In this document: positions 22,729 through 33,831 of the stretch, one piece after another
Layout: every line of letters begins with the position of its first letter
Numbering within the stretch: position 1 is the first letter of the stretch
Source: Ulva prolifera
Lineage: Eukaryota > Chlorophyta > Ulvophyceae > Ulvales > Ulvaceae
Length of the DNA stretch: 64,000 nucleotides
Assembly: GCA_023078555.1 (NCBI GenBank)
Contig: CM041196.1
Coordinates: 1,860,001 to 1,924,000 of the forward strand
Direction of reading: 5' to 3'
The notes under the pieces: generated by a model
Told to the model about the DNA's origin: nothing
Seen by the model: only the letters and a program-made list of their open reading frames with translations
The model's database searches: none
Program-made: the position numbers and the translations under genes

Positions 22729-24972
22729 ATGGGCAGTCTTGTTGTTGAATCGATAGTTCTTCAGCTGTCGGGGAGGGAGGGCGCTAGAGCTCAGGTTCAA
22801 GCGGCCTGCATTGTTGTGCTGTTGGGATTCGGCCTTGCGAAAGCGGTCGCGTCGGTGTCAGCAGCGCTGCAGTTCATCTGGCGACAGTATCTTAGGCCCG
22901 GGAAAAAGCTTACGAAATACGGCAAATGGGCAATTGTCACGGGTGCTACAGATGGCATCGGACGTGCATACTGTGATCAACTGGCGAAGCAAGGTCCGGC
23001 CGATATCAACCATGATCTTACACAGAATTAGCTGCATCCACCAGAAGTTTCACGCTACTTGCAGGTATGAGCATATACCTTGTGTCCCGTACTGAAGCAA
23101 AGCTGCAAGAGGCTGCTCAGCAGATCTCACAGAAGTATGGCGTCGAGACGAAGTACTACGCCGCAGACCTTGCCGCTGCCGGTAAAGAACCCATCGATCA
23201 GTCCTGCTGGTATGGCCTGAAGTCCAACATCAGCGGAATGGACATTGGTGTGCTAATCAATAATGCTGGCATGTCACAAGGTCATCCCGAGTACTTCGAT
23301 CGGCTTGACCCCGCAGAGGTAGACACAATGGTTGCGTTCAACTGCACATCTCTTGCCAAGATGACCTACATTGTACTGCCGGGCATGGTCGAGCGAGGCC
23401 GGGGGGCCATCCTAAACCTGGGCTCAGCCAGTGGCACAGGATTCCCAGCCTTCCCACTGCTATCGTTGTATGCTGGCACCAAGAGCTTCGTGGAGGCTTT
23501 TTCGAGATGTCTTGACGCTGAGTATAAATCGAAAGGTATCGACGTACAGGTGAGCTACGGCCCTTGGATGCCACACTATCCACTCTGGTCCAAACAGATT
23601 TTCTCACATATTGAGGACAGACTTGAACTGCAAAGCAGTGCTGACACATGATTGGTAGCACGTCACGCTGGTTGCCAGACCATGCGGACTGCGCCATCAG
23701 CCATGGTTGTCACATGCTCGCAGATCGTCATTGATGTGGAACTTTACATCCGTGCACGAACACAAGCGCGGGCCATCCGTTCTCTGACACATGAGCATTC
23801 CGTGCTTTTGAGGCAAGCGTGGTGTCACACTGAGGCTCGCATTCTGCCTGCAGTGCCAGGCTCCATCTCTCATCGCTACTAAGCTTGCCAAGGTGAGACC
23901 AGGCCTCATGAGCCCGAGTCCAAAGTCGTACACTGACTTTGGTGCCCGCTACATTGGCTATGAGGCATCTGCTGTTGCGTATCCGTGGCATGCTATTCAG
24001 CAGTACGATCCTGAAGCTACGGGCCCTGCATGTGCAACGTCACTTTTATGTACTTGTTTGTGCACCGTTTCTTCCTTTCGGAACCATGTGATGTGTGAGC
24101 TCCTAACGTGCAAAAAGTCGCGCTCGTCCAAAATATTGAAGTGTGCCCATCAAATACAATGTCTCGATCTGCACCCTTAATTTCTGTAGTTTCGGGAGCT
24201 TCCTTTTGGACCATGTGATTAGTTGCGGCAGCCCTGAATGCTCTTGGTCCCCCACACTTTTGTGTGTTAGTGGCTGCATTCATCTCATTGTGCTGTGCAG
24301 ATGGTATGTTGGTTCTGGTCCATGCGTAACTGAATTGTCATATTGCAGCTACCTGATACATATATACAATGCACTGGGGGAATCGAGCCAATCTGGGATC
24401 CCCCAGTTTGTCGATCTCTTTGTTGAGTACATATGGTGCTCGTATCATCAATGTGAATTTACATGCGTACTAAATTACTTTGGAGTGCTTGCGCAGCCTG
24501 CATCGCCACCCAGGTCTTTTGGAACTGGCTGCCTGCAGACCTGACCAGGCTCCCACACATGTACAGCAGATATTTTCGTAGACACTTCTTGTACCTGACT
24601 GTTGATTGCACATATTGGCATTTCTGGGTTTGTTTCTGAGTTAAACCATTGGTCAATGTGGCGTCAGATTTGCGGACGTTACTTGTGTCACACATATCTG
24701 CCCTCCCTCGTGTGCCATAACGCTATGACGCTGCATCGAGCTTGCCAACTCATCCCGTGTGTCGCGTCGAAATCATGTCCTCTGGCACAGTTCATGACGC
24801 CACTGCTGCCGTGCTCTTCGCTGGAAGGGATCCTCATGTGTGAGTCGAGTGCAGGTTCCTGTTCATGGATGTGCTGCCAAGGCCTCTAGGAATCAGTGTC
24901 CTTCTAAGCCACACTAGTGCAATCAGGGCCAAAGCTCTGAAGAAGAAGGCCGCAGCTGCGAAGGCTCAGTGA
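22729..24972 (+). CDS. KCR: Very-long-chain 3-oxoacyl-CoA reductase, copy 1 (4 exons, about 338 aa)
   Basis: Short-chain dehydrogenase that reduces 3-ketoacyl-CoA with NADPH in the ER fatty-acid elongase (yeast IFA38, plant KCR1). Exons: 22729-22993, 23065-23549, 23854-24002 and 24855-24972, with phases 1, 0, 2. The two downstream paralogues use the same junctions, which fixes the model. A hydrophobic N-terminal segment (about residues 28-50) is followed by WRQYLRPGKKL and the cofactor motif TGATDGIGRAY. After it come LINNAG, the catalytic LGSAS, and YAGTKSF holding the Tyr and Lys. The third exon encodes QAPSLIATKLAKVRPGLM and ARYIGYEASAVAYPWHAI, typical of this subfamily rather than of general SDRs. 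The C-terminus is Lys/Ala-rich (KALKKKAAAAKAQ). The first intron has acceptor GCAG followed by GT. The third intron is about 850 bases and shows nothing else recognisable. Confidence 0.88.
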
Positions 24973-27553
24973 TGTAGCAGCTGTCTGTTAAGTCTGCTTG
25001 GGCCAGATCAGCCTCATGCTGAACCAATAATTTACAGGCCAGTCGGGCACCCACGCAGCCAATCACACCAGCCCCATAGCAATCGATTTCGTCTCGTGCA
25101 CCGCTGCATTGCCATGGAGCAGGAGTGCTTGCTGGAGCAGGAGTGCTTGCGGGAGCAGGAGTGCTTGCTGGAGCAGGAGACTACGGACGAAATTTGGTGA
25201 GAGGGGTGTCAGTGAAGTTGAGTAAACACAGTACATGCGGGATGATTTCAGTCTTCCCAGTATCTGCAATGGTAGAACCGGCGGTCTTTTGGCTGGCCGG
25301 TTGCTGTGGCAGAGTGTCTGTGGTATTCTTTTCCGACAGCGATGTTGTTTACAAGTGATGTTTGCACCTGGTTGCGATGTCTGTGCTGCTGGCTCTAATA
25401 TTGCATTCCGGCACACCATTGTGCTGCGCAATAGTTCATCGAGAAGGTGAAGATGCTGCCCCAGATACTGTCGCGCGCATATTTGGTTCAAGACTGCGTG
25501 ATTGACAGTCGATAGACAGCCTGTATTGAGTTGTCAGTTGAGTAAGTTTCTGATTGTTTGGTGTTCATTGCTGAAACCATGGTGGGCGTTTGGCTCAGTT
25601 TCAAGATGGTTAACCTTAGAAGATGCTGTTTATTATTACAGCGAACTCAGTCGGCTTCATGCCATTCCTGAGTTACCACACTGCTCCTACTCCTCCATGG
25701 GTGGTACAGTGTGGCTTTTCAGGCCACACAAGTCCTTCACAGTCAGCACCACTGACATGCCAGTAGTCCCAATGTGTGGTCAAGCGCCAACTGTCAACAC
25801 CGCCCGTGAGCCATACAGACCCACTTCTGTGCGTATGGGAATTTTTTCAGGTGGGAGTGTGCGGCCTGTGCGTACAGGGTGCTGTTTTGCCTGCTTAGAG
25901 TGTCGTTGAGTGGCTCCGGTGCCATAGTATTGTTTTGCATCAACGGCTGCGCCGTAAGCTGGTACGGTGATATCTACCTCTTCTTGACTTCATCTTTGTG
26001 AAGCAAACCCTGTCGGCCAGATTGCCTTGCCCCTGCGCCCACTCCCGTGCATCTGTTCCATGCAGCCTTTGACAACACAGAAATGCGTGCGCTGTGGTTT
26101 GGGCATGTGCATGCAAGGTGGGGTCGGCGTTCCTAGGGTGGTGTGCTGCGCAGGGGCTGCCCTGTTTGTGGGCGGGTATCTGCTTTGCGACGTTTTTGGG
26201 GGTGGGGGCTGGGGGCCTCCACTGCAAATTTGGGGCCGGCGGCAGCCAGGAGTTAAAATTGTGCGTCCTCGGCCGCGCTGGAGGTGCCGGGTTTGTTCTG
26301 TGTGTCTGCGGGTGCGGTGACGGCCGCATGCAGGTGGGTGTGCACAGATGTCTGTGGGTGTGTGCATGTCAGGAGGGCGTTGAGTGTGTCGCGGGCCTGT
26401 TACGCACGATGGCCATGGATGTTTTCGTCCTGCTTTGCCTGCATCCACTGCCGGCGGTGGCGTTGGCGCTTGTGTTCCCGTGCGTCCTGGAGGTGCTATC
26501 TGCCTCACCGGCTTGTCTTCGTACCACAAGAACTCATGTCCCCACCCGTGCGTGTAATTTGTATCGCCGGGCCAGATAGTCAGGCTGCCCGACACAGGCG
26601 GTGGTGCTAGGCATGGTGATCATCCCTCTGGTAGATCACCGCAAGCATAGAAGTCAACGACGCTAAACTGCATGCAAAAGCTGCAGGCTTACTCAGAGCA
26701 GAGCTGAACCATCCACCATGGTTGTGCAGTTGCTATCAACCTGCCAAAGACATTCGGGAGAGCGCGTGGAGGCGTTTGTCCACGTGTATCCTTGATCAAT
26801 CACGGCAGCCTGTGAGGTCTGCTTGCACACGGACCGGCTGAGGCATGCATCGGCGGAAGTACTGAACATGGATCGGCGGTTGTAGGAGCGTAACTCTTGT
26901 GCGGCTTTGATGTACAGGCACTGAACATCAGCAGTTCAAGCGGGACATGATTTGAACGCTTCGCGGGTGGTGGATTTACAGATCGTGAGGGGCGCCAGTG
27001 CGTCCAACATCGCGAATATCGCGGGCCACTGACGTCTGAAGCTGCATGTATAGTGTCATCATGAATCATGTGCAGGCTTTCTCGTGTGACGGCGATGGCA
27101 TACCGGAGATCTTGCTCACCTACGTAAGCTTTACACGTGTGCAGCGGTGACGCCGTCCGCAACAGTGCACTTTGGTGCGTAATCGCTATTTGATCGCACT
27201 ATGCTATCATGTTCTCGAGGTTGTGCTCATGCCAGCGGACGGGGCGCTGCATCGTGTGAGTTTGGACAGACCACGGCAACTGCAGCATTCTCACTGATGT
27301 ATGACCAATGGTGCACACTGAGACCTGGATAAATCTATGTCAATCTTCATGTTGGGAGGTTGGTCTGCTTGTGTTGAAGCACTCTCCATGGAGGACAGCT
27401 TGTGCCAGATACTCCGGGAGACGAATCGGAAGGAGCATGCCTGTAAATACGCTGTAACCATGGAAGCATTCACTTGTTGATGCTGTGTGAGATTATTCCA
27501 TTGACATTATTCCATTGACTCGTCATCTTATCATCAGGAATGAGCTGAGTATC
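24973..27553. other. Intergenic region with no convincing gene
   Basis: About 2.6 kb. Frames at 25502-25909 and 25990-26595 (minus) lack domains and look like chance. A GT/GC-rich stretch at about 26090-26620 and an 18-base tandem repeat at 25116-25180 are the only features seen. Confidence 0.4.
25116..25180. repeat. 18-base tandem repeat, about 3.6 copies
   Basis: The unit GGAGCAGGAGTGCTTGCT is repeated with one change. In one frame it would read LEQEC repeats, but no surrounding gene supports translation. Confidence 0.8.
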
Positions 27554-28302
27554 ATGCCAATGCTGCGCAGGCGAGGCACAGGTGACAATTATCTCGAGAT
27601 CAACGTAGGCATGGCGTCTGTGGACATGCCCCTGGACACTTCTTGCCCCATGACCGTCCTGCAGCTGCAGAAAGGCTGTGTACAGTTTCACACCGCTACT
27701 TCTACTTCAGGCGTCGTAGCGGTGCCACCCAGGTGCCTGACACAGAGCAAGCTGCTTCAGAGCCTTGCTGAAAACACTGATGGCGACGATGAGGCACAGG
27801 TGCCAATCACCCCAGCAGCTCTGCAGCTGTGGCTCCACCACGTCCAGTCCACCGACGATGTGATCACCACAGATCAAGAGCAGGATACCGACGCCGACGG
27901 CCGCAGTGGCCACAAGTCAGATGACATAAAGTCTGCCCAGCTGCAGCCTCACGAACAGAGCAGTGGCGGGGACCCCGCAACCAGCCCAACTAGCAACTCA
28001 AGCCTTCAACATATACTCACTTTGATCACAGTGCGTTCATCTGATGGAGCGACTACTGCACACGACAGCGCTGTGTCCCTGAGCTCAATCCCAGGCCATG
28101 GCCACTGTGCGTGTCACTACCATGACAGAATCCCCACAGCCATATGTGCTGATGCCAGGCTGGTGTCCCGCAGGCTGCTGACGTCCTGATTGACGAGGAC
28201 ACCACGGCCTTCTGCGCTCGCACCATCTCGAGACAGATCCTGCAGCACCCTCCCGAACAAGGACCGCCCTTCATCGAGGTCAGCCTTCCCCCTGGTGACT
28301 AA
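27554..28302 (+). CDS. Putative BTB/POZ-like (Skp1-fold) protein, 2 exons, about 201 aa
   Basis: Exon model: 27554-28030 (donor GTGCGT, phase 0) and 28174-28302 (acceptor CCGCAG). The protein has a pattern like algal BTB proteins: YLEINVGMASVDMPLD, then LTQSKLLQSLAEN, VPITPAALQLWLHHV, and after the junction LITAADVLIDEDTTAFCARTI. BTB proteins commonly link substrates to Cullin-3 ubiquitin ligases; that role here is inference from a weak match. Downstream of the stop (28303-28400) an open stretch in the same frame resembles the start of a second such module (VHVQQITVRALLHLLRS), so the gene may be longer, with another intron or a broken end. The start codon is chosen as the first ATG close to the conserved block; MPMLRRRG could be preceded by an unseen exon. 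Confidence 0.4.
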
Positions 28303-28603
28303 ACTGTCCTGATTCAAGCAGATCTGACGGTTCACGTGCAGCAGATCACTGTGAGGGCACTACTGCACCTGCTGCGTTCAAGCCGGTGGCAGTGTAGTCC
28401 CGCCATGCGCTCTCCCTCGCACGGCGTTTTACATGGACAGAGCTGTACATGCATGTACGCACACTGCACCTGAATTCTCGAGCCTCTGTGCGGGAGGAAG
28501 GTACCTCTGGTCAGTCTGGTGGAGGTGCTCTGTGTGAACGATCTTGTTGTTTTCCCGCACGAGCAACGACATATGCACCCATATAGCCACTGCCCGCGTG
28601 TGC

Positions 28604-30580
28604 ATGCAGCCTCTGGCGGACCTCCCAGAACACCTCCAGCTGGCAGTTTTCTCCATCACCCCCCTCCCAGATTGCCTCAGCCACCTCCCACCTCCTTGGC
28701 ACCCCCTCGCCCTCCGCGCCCACCACCCCTCCATCGACGCGGCTTCCCTCCACCTCCCCCTCCTCCCGATCCCCCTCGTCCACGCAGCGCTGCAAGCCGC
28801 CACCGCCCTGACCCACCTGCAGCAGCTGTCTCTAGCCGGCCTGACGCTGCCCTACGACTGCGCCCCATGCATGCACCTGCTGCAGCAGCTGCCCGCGCTC
28901 ACGTGCCTCGGCCTCCACGACGTCGGCCTCCGGGAGCCGGCCGCGGCCGCCCTCGCCGCCGTGCTGCCCACGCTGCGGCAGCTGCAGAGCCTCGACCTCA
29001 GCAACAACCTCTTCACGGCGTCGCTCCTGCACACGCTCGTGCCGGCGCTGCGGCGGTGCACGGCCCTGCGCTCCCTCAACCTCTTGAAGACGCTCAGCAT
29101 GCATGGCGCCGATGCATACGTGGAGCATGTCGAGCTGCTGGCCGGAGCCATGCGGCACATGCCGCACCTCACCGCTCTCGCCCTTGGGGTGTACAGCTAC
29201 AGAATCTACTCAGTTGGCTGCGATCTGCCCTTCAAGGGTCAGCGGCATGACCGGTCTGCAAGTCCGATTCTGCCCCCGCTAGCGGACCTGCAGCTCGAGC
29301 TGTCCTGCGCCGGTGAAGCAAATCCGGAGCGAGTACTGGAGGTGCCGACCGACCTGGCACATCCATCTCGGCTGCAGCGGCTGCAGTGCACTGCGAGCCA
29401 ACGCCTGGCTCACGGGCGCTTTAAAGAGTTCAGCGGTTCGCTGTCACGGCTCACGTCTCTGCGCCTTGACTTCGTTCCAGGAACGCTGAATGGGGCCGCC
29501 AGCGTGAGCTGCAAGCTCGGTGGTCTCGTCAGCCTGACGCAGCTGCAACAGCTGTCGCTGAAGATGCCGATCGACCGAAAAGATGACCTCACGAAGGACC
29601 CGTGCCGCACGCTGGCTGACGTGTTGCCCTGCATGTCTCAGCTCAGCCAGCTGCAGCTGCGGGCTACCCCCCCAGATGCAAATGGCTCTGCATTCGAGCA
29701 ATCAACCGGCATACGCCAAGTAAGCAGGACCTCTGTTTCGGCGGTTGTTCAGGCTGCGCTGAAGTTGCCGCAGCTGACGGTAATGCATGTGCCGGTCGTG
29801 GCGATGGCCACGGAGCGTGAGCTGGTGGAGGAGCTGCTGGGAGCTGCCACACGCCGGGGCATGCAGCTCTCGATTGACCTGTATGTCCAGATTCGAGACG
29901 CGGCACAGCCCCGTGCCGGCGTGTATGTGCCGCTGTTCCCGTATGTCGACACACTTTGCATGGTGTGCATGCATCACGAAAACACGCTGCGTTCCTGGGT
30001 TGCTGAACCAGCTGCTTTCAGCCGTGTGCGGGTGTTGGCTCTTGCTGCGCCGCTTGGTTCCGTGGATGACAGCCCGGCTGCGGCTCTTTTGAACCAGGTG
30101 TCGTGCCTCAGCCGGCTGGAACAGCTGACATTTGAGCACAAGCCCAGCATGCGCTGGCAGCTCCGCAGCGAGAGCGATGGAGGGGGGCTGAGTGGGTTCT
30201 TGTATGGCCTGCAGCGCCTCAGAGGCATCACCCACTTTGAATTCGACATGAATTTGATGCATGAGGGATTCCAGGTAGAGCTGTTGCGGGCGATCGCCTG
30301 CCTGCCAGCCCTGCGGGTGCTCAACCTGGGCAATTTTGATGAATGGGACAGGGAAGGGCTAGCGGAGGTTTTGCCGCAGCTGCCAATGAGGTTTTGGGCT
30401 GTCGGCAGCTTTCCGATGATGGAGGCAAGCAAGTCTCTCGCGGCTGCACTGAGGCACCTCCAGCATCTGCGCGCCATGGCATTCGCGCGGCACGATGATG
30501 ACTTGCCAGCTCTCAAAGCCGCCGCGGCCGAGCTGCCTGCGTTCCAGATGTTTGGAGCGTTCTATAGCTTCAGACGATGA
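28604..30580 (+). CDS. Leucine-rich repeat protein with a weak F-box-like N-terminus (single exon, 658 aa)
   Basis: Long open frame without introns, starting at the ATG of MQPLADLPEHLQLAVFS. The first 40 residues (LPEHLQLAVFSITPLPDCLS, then a Trp and LALR) follow the spacing of a degenerate F-box. From about residue 60 onward there are irregular leucine-rich repeats: LTHLQQLSLAGLTLP, LPALTCLGLHDVGL, LRQLQSLDLSNNLF, CTALRSLNLLKTLS, LTALALGVYSYR, LTSLRLDFVPG, LTQLQQLSLKMP, LSQLQLRATPP, LPALRVLNLGNFDEW. F-box/LRR proteins are substrate receptors of SCF ubiquitin ligases, but the F-box call is weak and a plain LRR protein is possible. It lies between two reductase copies with no functional link evident. 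The long frame and even repeat spacing argue against a pseudogene. Confidence 0.75.
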   Translation: MQPLADLPEHLQLAVFSITPLPDCLSHLPPPWHPLALRAHHPSIDAASLHLPLLPIPLVHAALQAATALTHLQQLSLAGLTLPYDCAPCMHLLQQLPALTCLGLHDVGLREPAAAALAAVLPTLRQLQSLDLSNNLFTASLLHTLVPALRRCTALRSLNLLKTLSMHGADAYVEHVELLAGAMRHMPHLTALALGVYSYRIYSVGCDLPFKGQRHDRSASPILPPLADLQLELSCAGEANPERVLEVPTDLAHPSRLQRLQCTASQRLAHGRFKEFSGSLSRLTSLRLDFVPGTLNGAASVSCKLGGLVSLTQLQQLSLKMPIDRKDDLTKDPCRTLADVLPCMSQLSQLQLRATPPDANGSAFEQSTGIRQVSRTSVSAVVQAALKLPQLTVMHVPVVAMATERELVEELLGAATRRGMQLSIDLYVQIRDAAQPRAGVYVPLFPYVDTLCMVCMHHENTLRSWVAEPAAFSRVRVLALAAPLGSVDDSPAAALLNQVSCLSRLEQLTFEHKPSMRWQLRSESDGGGLSGFLYGLQRLRGITHFEFDMNLMHEGFQVELLRAIACLPALRVLNLGNFDEWDREGLAEVLPQLPMRFWAVGSFPMMEASKSLAAALRHLQHLRAMAFARHDDDLPALKAAAAELPAFQMFGAFYSFRR

Positions 30581-31756
30581 CTGTATTACGGCCTTCTGTA
30601 TGCTAGTTGTAGGCAGGCGGGATGGGTATGAGCACCAGAACAGTGCATGTGCCCAGTCCTCGCCTAGAGCTCACACCTGCACTATACAAAGCTCAGAGCA
30701 TGGTCGGAGGTTGAGGGCCAGGGCTGCATGTTTTGGAAGCCATGCTAGAGGGGCACTGGTGCTTTTTGCACAGTAAATTAATTCTGGACTAACGCAGCCG
30801 GGTCTTGTAGTGGACAATGACAACTCCGACTGAACAGGAGCACACGTACATACCCCACGACACTGCCATACACACCGAGCCTCCCAAACTGAGAAAGCCT
30901 CCCACCCAAGCCTGCGCTACATGAACGCGCCTTCAGCCCATCATGCTGTAATAAATCGAAGGGGCCGTGGGGGGGGCTAGGAGGCCCGGGGAGGACAGAG
31001 CCTCCCTGGCCCGTGACCGCGTTGCGTCACATTCCGGGCACTCTGACCCATTCTTTGTAGCGTCGCAGACCCCCAGGGAAGCTCGTGTGACATGGCTTAC
31101 AGAGATCAGCTGCTGCCCCAGAAAACAGCTCAGGCGAATGTGCATCCAGTGTGAGTCCCTGGAGTTCCTGCGGGACACTTACATGCATGCAAGCGCATGC
31201 GCTTCTGCAGATCTCATGATCTCTTGCAAGCATTGTGGGAGCGAAGGCATAGGCCTCCGGCTTGAGGCCTGCACCAAACGCCTTGCACAAGCAGAACCTA
31301 CAGGCCCGTGTTGGGGCAGAACCTTCGCGGGGGACAGTTGCTGCAGCTGCTCGACTTGCCCGGAGAGTGCTGTACATGCATGTCATCCTCTACCCGGCAA
31401 GCCGAGGCCGTGAGGCTGCTTGATCCTGTCGGAATCAGTGTTGCAGCCTCACGTACCTAAAAGTGCTCACACGAACACGGCAAATCCAGTTGAATAATTC
31501 GATGAGTGCTTGTGCTTTTTGTCTCGGCTACGAGATCTCCGGGAGCTCGCACGGGACCTAGCCCCATCGCGCATGTGCATATCAATTGTGACACTTCACA
31601 GGGACTGTGGGTATTAACATGCACAGCGTAAGCCACAGATGGAGTTTGAATAGCGCCCTTGAGCCGATCGGGAATATCTCGCATCCCTCGTGCCCGAAGC
31701 CAGGGCGTCGCAACTTCGCTGGACGGTGTCACGCGAAGCAACCATTGACGTGCAAC
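30581..31756. other. Intergenic region with no recognisable gene
   Basis: Holds the 3' flank of the LRR gene, a copy of the dispersed repeat at 30770-30838, and the promoter side of reductase copy 2. A frame at 30967-31413 shows no domain and is treated as chance. Confidence 0.4.
30770..30838 (+). repeat. Dispersed short repeat, copy 4 (190 bases after the LRR stop)
   Basis: A diverged copy: CAGTAAATTAATTCTGGACT, then a variable part, then TGGACAATGACAACTCCGAC and TGAACAGG. It is the only copy outside an intron. Confidence 0.6.
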
Positions 31757-33831
31757 ATGACAGTCGCTCCGCTTGTCATTTCACCCGCTTCTGCCGTAGC
31801 TGGTACATCGCACATGCCCTTGCCGGTGGTGTACGGACTCGCGGCTGTTGGCCTCATGAGCGTGCTGTCTTTGGCTGCATCGGGCATGAAATTTGCCTGG
31901 CGTCAGTACATGCGGCCTGCCAAAGATCTGTCAAAGTATGGGAAGTGGGCGGTAGTCACAGGAGCCACAGGCGGCATCGGGAGAGCGTACTGCGACTACC
32001 TGGCAGAACAAGGTATCCGTTTGCCCGAGCACTCGCCCAAAGATGGTCGATCGGAACGGGCCTGCTTCAGAGAAGTGAGATATACTTGTATCAGCTTCAG
32101 CCTACTTGCAGGCCTAAACATCTTCCTTATCTCTCGTTCTGAGATGAAGCTAGAGCAAGCAGCAAGACAAATTACAACAAAGCATGGAGTCTCCGTGTCC
32201 CACCTCGCAGTTGACCTCGCCAAAGCCGGAGTAGAGCCCATGGACGGTCCCCTGTGGACCGAGATCAAGGAGGCGTTGGGCGACTTGGATGTGGGTGTGC
32301 TGGTCAACAATGCAGGCACATCACATGATCCAGCACACCTCCACCACATCAAGCCTGAAGCCATAGACCGAGTCATCGCGGTCAACAACTCATCTGTCGT
32401 CAAGCTGACGCACCTGGTGCTCACGGGCATGGTCCGTCGGGAACGTGGCGCCATTGTCAACGTGTCGACCTCGTTCACAACTGCGATCCCTGCAGCACCA
32501 TTCCTCTCTCTGTACACTGCATCGAAGGGCTTCATTGACACCTTTTCCAAGGCTCTATCTGCGGAGTATGGGCCGTCCGGGATTGATGTACAGGTGTGAC
32601 CCTCCAACACTCACATCTGCTTCACATGATCAAATTCCTACAGCAATCTCCAACCACTAGGTTCGCTACTGACTGCCAGGTGTCAGGCATGTTGAGTCTA
32701 GCAAGAGCTGCCTTTGGTCTTGTCGGTGGACGCTGCGGCCTGACACACAGTGTGGCCTCTCACTCATCCAATTGCGCAAGTCCAGTGTCTTGTTTCATGC
32801 CATCAGGCAAGCCGCCCAGCCAGTGCCTGGGCATTTGAACAGTTTGCAATGTCACCCTGTGATGACCGTTTAAAGGCAATTTCAAGTAACAATCACATAC
32901 TGTTTTATTATAAAAAGGAAAAACACCTAAGAAGTGGGAGCTGCTCGGCCCGATTGAGCTCGACCCGGCTGTCCGCCTCACCTCATGCTTATGCAGCACA
33001 ACCACAACTCCTGTCGGCCACAACAGAGGCAAGCAAGCATATGGGTTGGAGTGTTAGTCTGCAGCGGGGTCCCACAGTAGCGACCGTTCGGTCAGCGTGT
33101 ACATGCTGCGGATGTATGCATTCGTGTAGGCAAAAGATCACGTACCCATACATCGATGAAGCCATTGGGACATTTTGTGCAGGTGGTGGCTCCAGGCCCA
33201 GTCAACACGGACATGCTCCGGCTGGAGCGCGAGACGACGGCGGCGGTGCCCGCGGCGGCCACCTACGTCCGCAGCGCCGGCCGCCACATCGGCTACGAGC
33301 CCGCGGCCGTGCCGTACCCACTGCACGCGTACAACACGTGCGCTCCCCACCGGCTCTGCTGCTGCCAGCGTCTCACCACGGCTTGGCTGAGCTCACGCCG
33401 CTGCATGGCAGAACACTAGGAAATGCTGCATAGAGTTGCTGAGACAGGCACCGATTCCGCATCGGCGTGGGAGCACACGGTGGTCGTCTCAGGGCTGCCC
33501 AGTGGCGTTGGGGTGCTAGGTCTTGCCTCTCGTCCCCATGGCGATCAGCTCAGCCCGCTTCGCTTCCCCCCCATTGTCCCCTGCTTCAGATAACTAGTGA
33601 TGCTGTGGGCCGGTGGGCCCCTGCAGAGCTCTGTAGACACAGAGCACCCAGGTCCGCAGAGATGATCTATGTATGCATGTATGAAAACAGAAACAACTAT
33701 GTAGGTTCGTTGCCAAGCTGCTGCCAGAGAGCATGGCCGTGCAGAAGGTGAAGGACTTTGCCGCGAAGCGCACGGCTGACCTCGCGAAGCACGACGCCGC
33801 GGCCGCGGCCTCACGCGATGCCGCAGGCTGA
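31757..33831 (+). CDS. KCR: Very-long-chain 3-oxoacyl-CoA reductase, copy 2 (4 exons, about 339 aa)
   Basis: Exons: 31757-32012, 32112-32593, 33183-33337 and 33705-33831, with the same phases as the other copies (1, 0, 2). An in-frame ATG at 31619 would add 46 residues; 31757 is preferred because the three copies then begin at similar distances from the hydrophobic segment. Motifs: FAWRQYMRPAKDL, cofactor site TGATGGIGRAY, GLNIFLISRSE, VLVNNAG, VNVSTS, and the catalytic Tyr and Lys in LYTASKGF. The third exon encodes VAPGPVNTDMLR and GRHIGYEPAAVPYPLHAY. The C-terminus is Ala/Lys-rich. All catalytic residues are present, so the gene looks functional. The second intron (32594-33182) is 589 bases with nothing else recognised. 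The cofactor motif has Gly where copies 1 and 3 have Asp. Confidence 0.87.

Noticed and set aside
23854-24038. A longer third exon for reductase copy 1 ending at ACGTCACT
   Set aside because: Ending at 24002 (donor GTACGA) aligns residue for residue with copies 2 and 3; the longer form adds a tail found in neither.
25990-26595. A 201-codon minus-strand frame rich in Pro, His and Arg
   Set aside because: No domain, no splice-supported extension, and biased composition explained by a GT/GC-rich stretch.
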